From assembly GCA_022410635.1 (NCBI GenBank), contig JAJVDF010000001.1, forward strand, positions 13,935,915-13,999,914: 64,000 bases of DNA. The letters run 5' to 3'. This document shows, in pieces, positions 21,388-58,864 of this stretch. Numbering within the stretch: the stretch's first letter is position 1; each line of letters starts with the position of its first letter. The translations under genes and the position numbers were made by a program. The notes below the pieces were generated by a model that had not been told where the DNA came from, made no database searches, and was given only the letters and a program-made list of their open reading frames with translations. This DNA comes from Tretioscincus oriximinensis (Eukaryota > Chordata > Lepidosauria > Squamata > Gymnophthalmidae).

Positions 21388-21600
21388 GCTAGTTTGGTGT
21401 AATGGTTAACAGACTCTTATCTGGAAGTCTCCCAGTTCAATTCCACATTCCTCCACAAAGCCAACTGGGTGACCTTGGGCCAGTCATACTTCTTTAGAAC
21501 TCTCTCAGTCCTGCCTACTTCACAGGGTAGCTATTGTGGAGGAAGCAACATAAGCTATATGCGCTGCCCTTTTTGTGAAAGTATAGCATTATAAATAGTA
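21388..21600 (+). mobile_element. tRNA-derived squamate SINE
   Basis: gctagtttggtgtaatggtt (A-box-like head), cccagttcaattccacattc (B-box-like), then gtgaccttgggccagtcat and cacagggtagctattgtgg. Matches the widespread tRNA-type SINE order of lizards. The tail is diverged. Confidence 0.75.
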
Positions 21601-21884
21601 TTGTTATTTATTAAAACGAAGGACAAAAGGTAACTATAGTGGCTCAGAACTATTTTGTATTCTGTGAACATGCCTAAAGAAGCATATTAGAAGATAATAT
21701 ATTAAAGAGTTGGTATTGCCACCATGGGGCACAGTGAATCTTTCTCAGCTGTTCAGTCATGGCAGACCCTTCATGGTATCCCNGACCACAAGTCCCAGAT
21801 CCTTCTCTCCTGAACTCCAACCAGTTCACATTCATTACTTCTATGTTACTATTAATCTAAGAGGTCATCTAATCCTGCATCTTT

Positions 21885-22974
21885 TCACACACAGTGGCAT
21901 CTAGACATATCAAAGGAGTCAAAGGCAAAATCTTCACCTGCTCTCAATTCCCTGCAAACGGCTTTGACAGGCATTCTGCCNGTCTCTCTGGAGACACTAC
22001 TTGGGCTTCTGTTATAGTAGCCATTTATACAATTAGCCTCCATGAGTTTGTCNTTTCTTACAGCCATCCAAGCTGGTAACTGTGACCATTCTATACATCA
22101 GTGATACTCTGGGTAAAAATAAAATTCCCCTTGTCTGCCCTGACTCTCCTGCACATTGACTTCATTCAACACTCCTTGGTTCTAGTGAACTGATTTTTTT
22201 CTCTCTCTGCTNTCACCTGACTCAGCCTCCTGATAATACTGGTTGCCCTTTTTGCCTCTTTTCCACCACCACAATATTCATTCTGAGGTGATGTACAAGG
22301 TATTTCAAATGTAGCCACTCAGTTAGTGGCACTTGCTGATATTTTTCTNTTCCCTTCCTAATTACCACTAGTACTGCATTTATTTTCTCACTACTGCTGC
22401 ACACTGGGTTGACACCTTTACTGAGCTGGCCACCCAAACCCTCAAGATCTCCTAATCTGTCACAAACTTCAGCCTCAGTTAAAAGTAACTGGGGTTCTTT
22501 GCCCCAATGTATATAACTTTGCACTTAAGAACATAAGAAGAGCCATATTGGATCAGACCAGAGCCCATCTAGTCCAGCATTCTGTAACACACAGAGGCCC
22601 ACCAGGTGCACCNGAGCAGTCTGAACAGAGGAAAGCAAAATATGCACCTGTTCATGACTTCCTGAAAATGGTATTTCAGGAGCACAACTGTTCCATCCCG
22701 GAGGCAGCATCCAGACATCCATCCTAGTACCCATTCCTACCCTTGGTATCCATAAACCTGTCTAATCCTGTCTTGAAGCTCTGGGTGAAAAAATACTTTC
22801 CTTTGTCTGTTCTCACTTTTCTGCCCATCAGTTTCATGGAGTGCCCTCTGGTCCTCGTGTTGTGTGATAGAGAAAACATTTTTTGCTAAGGTTAAATGTC
22901 ATTTGTCCCTTGGTGTCCATTTACCCACTGTCAAGAGATCTCTCTGGACTTGCACAATCCCTATCAATGTTATT
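21885..22974 (-). mobile_element. Older CR1 LINE, interrupted by a younger CR1
   Basis: Antisense CR1 text runs 21885-22524 and resumes at 22888-22974 (gttaaatgtcatttgtccc; gagatctctctggacttgc). Joining across 22525-22887 restores the CR1 order, from ccaatgtatataactttgca to the continuation. Confidence 0.65.
22525..22887 (-). mobile_element. Younger CR1-type LINE 3' end inside an older one
   Basis: Starts ttaagaacataagaagagcc, with acagaggcccaccaggtgca, aatcctgtcttgaagctctg and the wgtgcc-type segment gagtgccctctggtcctcgt. Truncated toward its 5' end, as usual for CR1. Confidence 0.7.
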
Positions 22975-23145
22975 CACCCACTTCCATTTCTTTCTCCTCT
23001 AACCTTCAGTCTTTCCCACCATCATAGTCTTTTGCAGTGCATACTGTCTTCTCATTACCTGACCAAAGCATTTCAATTTTAGTATTTGTCCTTCCAACCA
23101 AGAGGCAGGGGCAATTGCCTTTAGTATTGATTGACTGCTTTATAG
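22975..23145 (-). mobile_element. BovB LINE fragment
   Basis: Antisense text: cagtctttcccaccatcata, gtcttctcattacctgacca, and atttgtccttccaacc. This is the same segment as in the better copy at 42545-42930. Confidence 0.65.
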
Positions 23146-23149
23146 TCCT

Positions 23150-24075
23150 TTTCTGTGTTGGGTCTTATTCTAGACTGTATCTGAAAATAGGGACCTGTTC
23201 TCTGCATGTCTTTGGATGATTTTACCCCTCAAAGGTGATTTTCCCCTCACGACTTTGCTGAAATACTACAATTTTATCCCTCACTACTGAAATCACTCAA
23301 CATCACTGAAGCAAGACATTGTCCAGTCCACAGTTATGTCAGGCATTCCAATACTGTCGTGGTGGCTCAGACCCTCAGAACTCTCTCAGGCCCTCAACCC
23401 TTCAAAACTGTCAACATCAGCAGAACTCAGGCTTTACTGGCTCCTGATCAATGAGTGACCACAAAAGGAATCTACACCCTTGGAGAGGGACTGAAGATAA
23501 ATTATTATGACCTCTAAGGAGGGCAATGCTGTCTGCAGGGCTGATCAGGAGGTCTAGGGGATAGCAAAAGCTAATTTCTGCAACCAGACTCCCAATAGAA
23601 GGACACTGAAAAACAAAGATTGTCAGTACCTCTTTTTTATAGACACATTTGTTTGTTTCTTCTCTTGATGGTTTTCCTTCCAGTATAGGGCAGGATAGAA
23701 ATACAAATAAATAAAGCCCCCACATGAAGGTTTCTTTCCATTGACATTTTACGTGGGAGGGCTACTTTTATCAACATTGCAATGAGAATAAAGGGGGAGT
23801 CAAGTTATATCTAAAGAGGTTAGAAAATGGCATTTGCTTTTTCCTAGTGCCGAAATCTAACTCCACATACCTTAGATTGAGCTATCTTCTCAATTAAGAT
23901 TTTCTTTTCAAAATGGACACATCCCTTTTTATTTTGCCTGAAGTAATGCATTTTATTTTGCAAGAAGTAATGCATAACCCATCTCCACCCAAAAGAGCAG
24001 AATAAACAGAGGGAATCCCCAATTTCGCATGTGAACGGGAGAAAGGATGAGACTGTGGGAATTAACATTTCTGAA
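23150..24075. other. Intergenic, no feature recognised
   Basis: No gene. A SINE-like antisense tail may lie near 23680-23720 (agtatagggcaggatagaaa). Confidence 0.4.
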
Positions 24076-24079
24076 CAAT

Positions 24080-24490
24080 CCAAACCCCCTTGAAAGGATA
24101 CTAATACAGCATCAGAACCAGGAGGCACTCCATGAAGCTGATGGGCAGGAAATTTTAGATTGACAAGTGGAAGTATTATTCTACCATAGACTACCCAGTG
24201 GTCTATGGAATTTATCTCCAGAAATGGTAGTAATAACAACCAGCTTGGATAGCTTTAAGAAAGAATTTGAAAAANTCATAAAGGTCAAGTATATCAGTGG
24301 CTTCTAGAATGGATGCCCATGTATCAGTTCTAAGCTTGAGAGACAGGCAGGAAGTCTCTGAAGACATTTTCAAGGATTTGAAGATGTGGCCTTTGCCTTT
24401 CGTGTGAGATGCCCAGAAGCAACTGGTAGATCTCTGTGTGAAACGAAAAGGAGGACTGTAGTAACAGACTGATTCAGCAGAGCTCATCAT
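24080..24490 (+). mobile_element. CR1-like LINE 3' region
   Basis: Sense CR1 order: agaaatggtagtaataacaa, then accagcttggatagctttaa and agaatttgaaaa, with a catgtatc...gagacaggcaggaagtct 3' UTR-like part. Confidence 0.6.
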
Positions 24491-25190
24491 ACATTCTTAT
24501 ATTTCAACTTTTCCTTCTTCTCCACTGATCCACATAGTTATTACACAGCAAAGTCTTCTTCTTAACCTGTCTGCCACAAATGACAGATTCCCAGTATGGA
24601 TTTCCAGATATTAGACCACAAATTCCACAAATTAACAGTGCAAGGTCCAAAAAAGGAAATAATGATGTGACTTCATCAATATCTAGAGCCCATCAATGGC
24701 CATCAGAAACCCAGCCAATAACTGATCTAGAACTTTAACTAATGACCATGCTCTAGAAAGGCATTTCTCCCAATAGCTGTGCTGTAGAAAATAACCCCAA
24801 CCAATGTTAATAATCTAGAAAAGAATCAGACAATGATCTAGAAAATAACTTCAGCCTGTAAAAAAGAAATCTATAANTCTGGGCTTCTAGTCCAACCCAG
24901 CATTTGTTATCCTGAAATCTCCTTTCTTCAAATTGTAGTTCTCCATTCTTTATTTACAGGCAAAGAACACATCTTTCACAGCTCCATTGAAGGGAGAATG
25001 TCATTAAGCATGTGAAGTAGACATTATTTACTGACATATCATCTCCTCTTTTATACCACTACTAGTGGAATTAGTCTGTTGCGTTACAGTAATGCAATGA
25101 GCTGTAGCCCCACCTGCCCCTTGCTCCGTTCCATGCCTTCACCCACCCACTCCCTCCCTCTCCCCTCGACCTTTTACTTGCTGCTTCTTT

Positions 25191-25447
25191 TTCAGAGAAA
25201 TAGCCGTGTTAGTCTAGCAGAAAGTCCAGCAAAGGAGCTAGCAGCACTTTGAGACTAACTTGAGAAAAGTGGTTGGCATAAGCTTTCGTAGACAGGTCTA
25301 CTTCTTCAGATGCTGAGGGACTAATGTCAGGGTCAGGTATTTATAGGGAAATGTGTATGGGAGAAGACAAAGCATATGCAACTGTAGGGAGGTGTTGAAT
25401 TGCAGGTGAATAGCAGGAACTAATCTCCTTTAAAAAACAGGTAAATA
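25191..25447 (-). mobile_element. Penelope-like retroelement tail with target duplication
   Basis: Starts ttcagagaaatagccgtgtt on the + strand, a well-known reptile repeat end. Flanked by an 11-bp direct duplication, GCTGCTTCTTT (25180-25190 and 25448-25458). Carries a hammerhead-like core on the - strand. Confidence 0.65.
25273..25313 (-). ncRNA. Hammerhead-ribozyme-like core, copy 1
   Basis: On the - strand: CTGAAGA (25303-25309), a 6-bp stem GTAGAC/GTCTAC with a CT loop, GAAA (25284-25287), then GC-TTAT-GC. This fits the CUGANGA...GAAA core with a minimal stem III, as reported for Penelope-associated hammerheads. The base after the mini stem is C where U is needed, so self-cleavage is doubtful. 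Confidence 0.45.
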
Positions 25448-25969
25448 GCTGCTTCTTTGTTTCATTCTTCCTTTGTTTTCATTCCTCCTTTCTTGCCTTT
25501 CCTCTTTATTTACCTTCCTTCTCTTCCAGCTTCCATCCATTCCTTCCTTCTTCTTTCCCACCTTCCATTCCCTTCCAATACTGAACCCTGGGGTATTCCA
25601 CTTCTCATATTTTTCCACCCAGACAACTGTCCATTTATTACTTCCCTCTGTTTTTTTTCTCTTTTACCAAGTTTCCAACCCAGAACTCTGGTNTCTGGAG
25701 GCTGTGCTGTTGAAGTTNTGAGCCCTGTCATTGCTCTCTGGAGGCTGCCAAAGTTTCAAACCCAATCATTGGTCATTATACTTCAGAATATTGAACTCTC
25801 CCATACATCTTTTATTGCTTATGATGATTAAAGTTGCACTAATATATCTCCCTTCCTTTCTGTTGGGAACTCAAGCTTGGCTCTTTGGATATTCCTGAAT
25901 AATATTTCTGCTGTGAAGCTGGCACATGATGGGAACTACAGTTCAAAAGCATCTGGAAATCTAATCAGG

Positions 25970-26060
25970 GGGTCTTGCAGCACTTTAGAGGTTAATGAGA
26001 AAAGGGTAGGCAGTATGAGCTTTCATAGACAAGTCTACTTCAGATACTAGGGAAAAACTG
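25970..26060 (-). repeat. Degraded Penelope-like tail
   Basis: tcttgcagcactttagaggt, agtatgagctttcatagaca, then agtctacttcagatac: the antisense tail with a damaged core. Confidence 0.5.
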
Positions 26061-26719
26061 ACTAAGGACAGACCATATGTAGCAAACTGAGTGCTGGAAA
26101 AAAAAACACAGAAGCATGAACCATGGGTATGGGTGATAACAGGTAACCCAAAAGAAACAGAAGCATCTGGAGAGGCCCAGAAGGCACAAACTTGGGAAAT
26201 CTTGGAGGAATACAGTGGACGCAGATATTTTTCATTGTTTGCTACTCAGTTTAATGCCAGTCTGTTTGGGTTGCTTTGAGTGGCACCAGTTTTTTGCCCA
26301 CAGAATGCCGCAGCTGGAGTTTGGTTTGCTCTTACAAACCCCAATCGTTATTACTGCAACTGAAAGTGGGGGAGTCTTCCTTGTCTTTACCATGGATACA
26401 GTATACCCTGATAGCACCTTTGGATCACTAGAAAAATTCACAAGGCCCTTCATGGCCCTGCACATGAGACTGGGGGAAAAGGGCATGTGCAGAGTTCAAC
26501 AAAAATAGTAATCCAGGGCATTCCAGGCGGGTTTTTTTGGGATGGTCCTTTTCTACTAGCCCTGAAGCACCAGGTCCCTCTCAGTGATTCTCCCCTANCC
26601 GCCTTCTCCATAGTGGGAGGGCAGAGCCCACCTTGGGAGCCTTCCTTGAACCCCTCTTCTTAAACAATCTTCAGACACTCCTGGGACATCCTACCTTGGC
26701 TAGCTTCCATTTGACTGAC
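26061..26719. other. Intergenic, upstream of the SMO CpG island
   Basis: No gene or clear repeat. It could hold distal SMO promoter elements, but none is recognisable by eye. Confidence 0.4.
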
Positions 26720-27502
26720 GGGAGGGAGACGGTGACGCGCTCCGGCATTTCAGCCCTCCTCCGAGAAAGGGGGGTAGACGGAGGAGATCCGCATCCCCCT
26801 TCCCGGCCCCCGGGTAGCTGGTCTGGGGAGCAGCCCTGCTCGGGAGGCCGGAAAGGGGAGGTGGCGGCGTGGCATCAGCTGGGGGGCGAGGGGCGGCGGC
26901 GGCTACTGCTGCCTGAGTCCCCTGAAGACCGTGGAGCAGTTTGCGCGCTCCCGTGCACGGGCACGTCGGGAGAATAGATCCCTGCAGCTTCTCTGCCTGC
27001 CCTGGCCACCCCCTCCTTCCCCGGCCCGCTCGCTCTTTGTCGGCTCTTCGCCGGCCCCGCCTCGCCCGCCCATCCCAAATCGGGGCCCTTCGGCGGCGGG
27101 GGCGTTTGCCGAATCCCGCCCCGGGCCGGGGCTTGCGGGAGGGCAATCGGGAGGGGAGCAGCGGAGTCGGGGGCTGGGGGGGGGGGCGCCTGTTGCTGCC
27201 TCCTCCGCCGTCGCATTCCTGGGCCTGGGGCGGCTGAGGCGCAACAAAGGTTCCCGCGAGGGCGGAGCGGGATTGGGACGGGAGCAGCGTCGGCGTCGAG
27301 GAGGAGGCGAGGGCCGATCCGGTTGCGGGAGCCTCCGTCGCCGTGCCTTCCCCGCCTGCCTCTCCTGAGTCCGAATCCCCAGCTGCCTTTCGCCAAACTC
27401 GCTGCAAACAAACTTCGCCGGGAAGTTCTTGCGCCGCCGAGGAGGGCGGGCGGGATCCTTGCGCGGGCGGGAAGGGGGAAAGGGGCTGCTTGGGGGTCGC
27501 GG

Positions 27503-27604
27503 ATGGCGCCCACCCCACCCTTACCCCTTCCGCACCAGCGGGGTCCCCACCGTCACCCCCGGGCTGCAGGAGCGCTGCGGAGCCGGAGGAGCGCTGCGCC
27601 CTAG
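27503..27604 (+). promoter_or_regulatory. Possible upstream ORF in the SMO 5' leader
   Basis: An ATG at 27503 opens a 33-codon frame (MAPTPPLPLPHQRG...) ending in TAG at 27602-27604, 23 bases before the SMO ATG and out of frame with it. It matters only if the leader starts upstream of 27503, which is unknown. The start context is weak at -3 (C) with G at +4. Confidence 0.35.
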
Positions 27605-27627
27605 GCCGAGGGGGGCGGGAGGCCCCG

Positions 27628-53293
<25,666 letters not shown>

Positions 53294-54650
53294 GGTTTCT
53301 GAAGATCCCTTTGCTGGGGTGTTTTATAGGTTTACTTGGTTGTAGATCAGCCGTGAGGTTTTGTTTACGGGGTGAGAAGTGGATATTGTGGCTTGGCCTT
53401 CCACCTCTTCTCCCAAATTTTTTTTACTTCTGTTCTCCAAGATACTTTCTTATTTTTTAATGATGCGTACAATTAATAAGATTTTTTTTAGTACTACCAT
53501 TTTTTTGTATTAGCCTATGAAGTAGGCAGGCATTTTTTACTGTGTTAGAAAGAGCTTCCTTTAGAAGGTAGCTGAATGCCTTGGTCTTTCCTTTGGCTAT
53601 TTGGGTGTCACTTTCCTCACAGAGGTGCAGCAGCTCCTTTCTCGACATGATATGGGAGACCTGCATAGCTTTGGGCCTTTTTCATTTACTTGGAGACCTT
53701 GGGTATTTTTTCATTTACTTGCTTGGACTGGATCCTGGAAATTGTTCTCTACATCTGGTGCGGGGAATGGGCCCAGCTACTTTGTGCTTGCAGGGGACAG
53801 GAAAGAAGGGAAGGGAGATGATGTTTGAATAAGATTCGAACCTTGCATTGCAGGCATCTAGCCCAGAAAGACCCAGACCGTCCCTCCTTGCTGCAGTTAG
53901 ATGAGAGGATATTTCCTCGTCCAAGCATGCTGGGGAAGTGTAGTCCATGCCTGTCTGAACTGGAAGCCTACAGCACAATCCCTTTACATATTTCTTCACA
54001 ACTACTACTGCCGCTCTAAACCAGATGTGGAGCACTTTAAAGTGCTGTATGCCAAGTAAAGAGCAGAGTGGGCAGCTTGGGGACATTTCAAGCAATCTGC
54101 AGTCCAGCTGCTCTGTTGCTTGCTTAGTGTAATCTCAAAATCAAAGTGTGAAAATACTCCTTGGCCTCTTCTGATTCTCTCTTGTGAATGCTAGAACAGG
54201 AGAGAACTCAGCCCATTTATGGACTGATCCATCCACATTGGGATAGAATGCCTCCACTGCAACCTCTGAACCCAGGATCCCCTGAACATCAGCTAGCCCA
54301 GAAAAAGAGCAAATGAGCTTCCTAGCCATTTTCTTAGGNACTAGTAGATTGGCTTATATGGATGGAGAATTTTCACCTTCTAAATGTTTGAGACAGGTAG
54401 CTTCAGTATTGTGGAGACCCATCATATAATTCAGTCAAGTAACTGCCTCTCTATATCACTCCTTTTTACACTCCCAAGTTGAAATATTTCTCCTCTTAGT
54501 CCAAGANCAGGAAGTGCAAAAGTTGGATTCTCAAGCCTACAGACCTCACTGCGATTGGGTGAAAACATCACATGTCATGTAAATCCTGGAACATTAGAAT
54601 ACAGAATTTACACTACCTGAAGGAATGTCTCCACAGCATTAAATTATTGT
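53294..54650 (+). other. SMO 3' UTR (end uncertain)
   Basis: Non-coding DNA after the SMO stop. I see no AATAAA in the first 1.3 kb; the first plausible hexamer is ATTAAA at 54638-54643, inside an interspersed repeat. The real end may lie elsewhere. Confidence 0.4.
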
Positions 54651-54800
54651 GGCTTATTTAAAAGCAATCTACAAAAGGAAAGTTTAAGAATCCTTTTGAA
54701 ATTACTGTGGAATAGTTTAGCAATTAGCAATGCGTTCTTGCTAACTGCTTGCACTATTCCCAAGACAAAATGTAAAAAGACTCCCAACATGGGTATGAAA
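54440..54800. repeat. Unclassified repeat C, copy 2
   Basis: Matches 50330-50770 in order: gcgattgggtgaaaacatca, gaatgtctccacagcattaa, attgtggcttatttaaaagc, agtttaagaatccttttgaa and agcaattagcaatgc. Confidence 0.6.
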
Positions 54801-56325
54801 CCAATACTAATTTTCATCATGTTGAGCAGGTAAATCTTTAGCTTTTGAACCAAGCAAAATATAATCTATGTCTGGAATAGGTTAATTTGTGGTGGTCTAA
54901 CATTGTGGGCAGCTAAAAATCTTTGGCATGTAATGGAACTCCCAAGGAGGCTACAAAAATTTAGCTGAAGGATAAAGCACAAACAGTATATATAATACGG
55001 GCTGCAATTGTTTAACTTTATTTTTAAGGGAACATTGCACACCACAGGGTCACTGTTCCCTAGGGCTTGCAACCAGTGAAGCTTTATAAATATGGTCCCA
55101 ACTNATAGGCAACATTGAGAAAATAAGGTATCCATTTCGTTGAAACAGGATAGTAATTGAAAGGCCAAACATTTTAAGGTCTAGTCAGGGTTCCTATATT
55201 TTGAAACACAAAATCTTTTTCTGACTTTGTAACTAAGAATATGAAAAAATGAAATACATTTTTATTATGCAACTGTCAAATACTGTTTTATATTCTAAAT
55301 GATTTCCAAATGTGGGGGTAAATGCAACATCTCTAGTTTTGCTTTTCCCCTATAGTACTGAGAATTAGGCCTTATTTTGGGATATATCTTGGAACAAGGG
55401 CCTGCCACATGTTAGTATAGGCTATGGCAGGCCCCATTTGGAGTTTGGATTTCCATTCGTGACCTGGCAGAACCTATACTTAGCATGCAAAGAGCAGGCC
55501 CCCATTCCAAGATGCATTCCAAAGAAAAGCCTACGGCAAGAAGGATTTCAGTCTTGGTTACACTTTTTTGCTTGCACTTAGAAATCCTTGGGTTTAAATC
55601 CTGCTCCTTGGTCTTGAAAACAAACAATGGTAACCTATTCCTTTATCTCTGCCATGAAAACTGCAAAGAAGGGTCATTGTAAGTATCCATGTGGTCAACC
55701 AGAATTTGGTTGTATCTTAANGGTACCACAATATGATTTTCTGGATAACATACCTATCTCTTCTTCTCTCATAAATCTCCACATCTGGAAAAAAAAATTG
55801 CCCAGGCTGTGCCATTGGCTCTTTCGCCACTGGGTACTATTCTTGATTACATCCTGGAATAGGAACCTGGGGCAGACTGCAATAAGATTCCACCTGGATC
55901 TGCCACAGTCTGTACTAGCTTATAGATGTCATGTTCCTAATCCAAGATTTCATCCAGAATAGAGTTTAAGCAAAAACATTCTTACATTTTCTGCTGTGAT
56001 GAAATAATTTCTATCCCTTTAGAACAGTTTCTGTTGAGAAAGCCCATCAGGAAGACAATCTATTGATGTGCTCCCAGTTTCTCCTAGAACGTACTGGTAT
56101 TGCCGAATGCAAAAGAAAAGCAGAAATAACACTGCATTTTCTACAAACAACCATAAAAGACCCTGAGAAAGGTTTTGTTGGATAAAATAACTAGGCACAG
56201 GGAAGATTACTTATTTAAAAGCAGGGCTACCTACATAAAAGAAAGCGGGTGCCGTGTCCATTTTTTTGCCAAACTTAAATTTTAGGCCAAGGGGATCTAA
56301 TAAGATTTCCCATCAGGGCCACAGA
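54801..56325. other. Intergenic, no feature recognised
   Basis: Non-coding downstream of SMO; nothing assigned. Confidence 0.45.
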
Positions 56326-56329
56326 ATTA

Positions 56330-56590
56330 TGTTCATGTTGACATTTAAAGTCCTGTACAATTTAGACCCCAAATATATGGTGGAACACCTCCAGTTCATA
56401 CGCCTGATTTAGAGGAGTCTTTCCTCATAATACGGTTATTTTAGATTAATGGGATGAGCCTAGGAGGAGAGCCTTTTCAGCTGTGGCCCCACAGAATTGC
56501 AGAGCAATCTCTCAAGGTACATCGGGCCCCAGTATTTTTTGATACTTGTTTAAAAAATGCCCATTTAATCACTAAAGTTATTTTAACTTT
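56330..56590 (+). mobile_element. L2-like LINE ORF2 remnant
   Basis: acatttaaagtcctgtacaa, ggtggaacacctccagttca, ccttttcagctgtggcccca and tgcccatttaatcacta follow the order of L2 3' ends. Confidence 0.5.
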
Positions 56591-57269
56591 TGTCAGCTGT
56601 CCTGAAACTGTGTGATAGATGAAAAATGAACAAAAGTGAGCAGGGAAACCTGGAACAGAGCTGAATGTTAACTCAAAAGCAAGGCCCATTTTAAATTCTG
56701 TATTCTGCAGACAAACAGGTGTGATTCCCCAATATTTATTGGCTCTCCTTTTTGGCAAAAACTTTGGGTCATTGACTTCAGAGCATCATCTGGAAAAGAA
56801 ACCTGGTGTTAGAGGGGTATACGTCATTCCAAACTGGGCCACAGCTCATCCAATCCTACATTCTGTCTCACCCTGTGACCCAACAACTGCAACTTGGCAT
56901 TCTTAAGCAGAAGGAGAAGGCAAAATCTTCACTCGTTGTTAGTGCATGATAAAGTTCTATCTTTGGTGAAAGAAAGCGCAAAGAAAAGAACAATCGTATG
57001 GATGGCAGTTCTACCAGCAGGTGGCACAGCAGAGCTGCCTTTAGTCGCGATAAACTTTTTTAGAATAATCCAGTCTTTTTTTTTTTCAAAGCAACTTTCT
57101 TTGATAGCTGGGTTTATTTGAAATGATCCTGTACCTTGTGATTCTTTCAGGATAGAGAGTGCTTCTTGAAATGCATTCAGGAATGTACCAGCATAACCAG
57201 GGCAAAAGGATTTGCTGTCACTTCTTAGNACATGAGAAACTATCAAAATTTTACAAGTCTCTCCTTGAA

Positions 57270-57480
57270 GACTGAAATGGTACCTTATGGAACAGCCTCC
57301 ACTTGGATACTTCCTGAGAACCTGTCTGCATTCAGTATATAGTTAAGACTTTCCTCTTTACCCAGGCTTATAGTTAAACAGTAGACCTGAATTCTTCTTC
57401 AGCAGCTGTTCTATTTTAAAACCATTCATGCCTGCCTTTATTTAATTACTGTATTTATATCCTGCCTTTTTAACTCTTCT
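57270..57480 (+). mobile_element. L2-like LINE remnant
   Basis: aatggtaccttatggaacag then cctccacttggatacttcct and aagactttcctctttaccca, followed by a tatatcctgcctttttaac tail-like piece. Confidence 0.45.
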
Positions 57481-58375
57481 CCTCTATTATGTCCTCACGA
57501 TTCTGTAAGATAGGCAAGGCTGGGACAGCCTAACTCAGCCCCTGAATTTTCTTCTTTTTTAAATAAAAGCTTTATTAAAAAGTGCATAACTATACAATCA
57601 GAAGGTTTCCTAGCCAAGAGGAGCTTTGATCTCAGGGAGCCACCGCGTGATTATAAATTAATAATTTTCCCCACCTTTCACCCAAAAGTTCCAGGGAAGA
57701 GTCCCAACATTCCATTAACATTTTGAATTGCTNGACATTATTATAAAAAAGTAAATCATTCTGCAAAATAGAAGGCCTTGATAAAAGGTATAAAATGCCT
57801 GTCTATATCTTACAGTTTCCCCACCTTATAAAGCCTTAGATGGTTTGGATTCCAGTCACCTGAAAGGTGCCTTCTATGTAGACCTGCCCAAGTACTGAGA
57901 TCCCAAAGAGAGGGTTTTCCTGTGGCTCCTTGCCTCTCAGAATGGCAAGGTGTAAAATAGTACCAGGACAGGTCAAAGGGCCTTTTCTGGGATGGGTTCC
58001 ATATTTCAGTCTTCCTGTTGAAACCTTGCATTAAAAACCTTGATTAAAAATTACCTCTATTTTTTAATCTTCAGCGCTTGGCTTCGTCTGAGTATTGTTG
58101 TCTGGGTATCATTTAAAAATGGCAACGAGAACATGAGAAATCTAGATTATGGCAGGGCTAACCCCCCATACCCATACTTTTTTTTTGCATTTTNTATCTC
58201 TCAGGGAAAACACAAAAGTAAATGGATTTTATCCGCTTTGCAATTCAGGCTAGGAATTATTTTTCTGACCTGTGTCTAAAGTTTTTCATTATTTGTCAGT
58301 TTATATCCTACTCTTCACCTGACTTTCCCAGAGCAGGTAATAACTATAGAAATCTATCAAATATACTTGGAAGAT
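57481..58375. other. Intergenic, no feature recognised
   Basis: No gene or assigned repeat. Confidence 0.4.
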
Positions 58376-58380
58376 TTTTA

Positions 58381-58640
58381 GAACATAAGAAACAGGTTAG
58401 GGATCATCTAGCCCAGCATTCTGTCTCACACAGTGGCCCACCAATTGCACCTGGGCAGTCTAACTCATTGCAGTCAAGAGCACATTTGGAGCAGATGCCA
58501 GAAAGGCACAACANNNNGGGGGGGGGGGGGGGAATCAAAGAGAGAAGAGCTTCTTGCTTTGCATCCTTGTGGCTGGTGAATTTATCTGAATTCCATGCAC
58601 CCCAGTTCCATATGCCTGTGTTTTTTTATTCACTGATTTT
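58381..58640 (-). mobile_element. CR1-type LINE 3' end
   Basis: gaacataagaaacaggttag, ctagcccagcattctgtctc and ccaattgcacctgggcagtc; then an N/G-run (58514-58531) and a degraded continuation. Confidence 0.65.
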
Positions 58641-58864
58641 TTTTTAATCTAGGCTTTCCATATCTCCATTTGGCACAATTGGACATGAGAGATCTGTAGG
58701 AGGGAAGGAAGGAGGCGGTCTGGCATGCAAAACCAAAGGCTACAGGAAACAGAAGCTGGAGACAGTTTTCAGCAGATTTCTCAAAGGAAACTTTGTGAGC
58801 GATTGTGATTCACATCCTTGTAACAGGATGTAGGATTTAGGTTGGGGAATGGAGGGAACCGTTA

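Larger units (their letters stand above)
24775..25765. repeat. Unclassified interspersed repeat, copy A
   Basis: Similar along its length to 34145-34840: attgtagttctccattcttt, tagtggaattagtctgttgc, a pyrimidine-rich middle, gtccatttattacttccctc and gttgaagttntgagccctg. It has a short subrepeat (tctagaaaa...aaccaatg). It is split by a Penelope-like insertion at 25191-25447. Confidence 0.7.

Noticed and set aside
21388..21470. A tRNA gene suggested by A- and B-box-like segments
   Set aside because: The order and downstream text are those of a tRNA-derived SINE; no cloverleaf with a normal acceptor stem.
27343..27627. In-frame extension of SMO upstream of ATG 27628
   Set aside because: Open but without an upstream ATG, not resembling any SMO N-terminus; the signal peptide begins at 27628.
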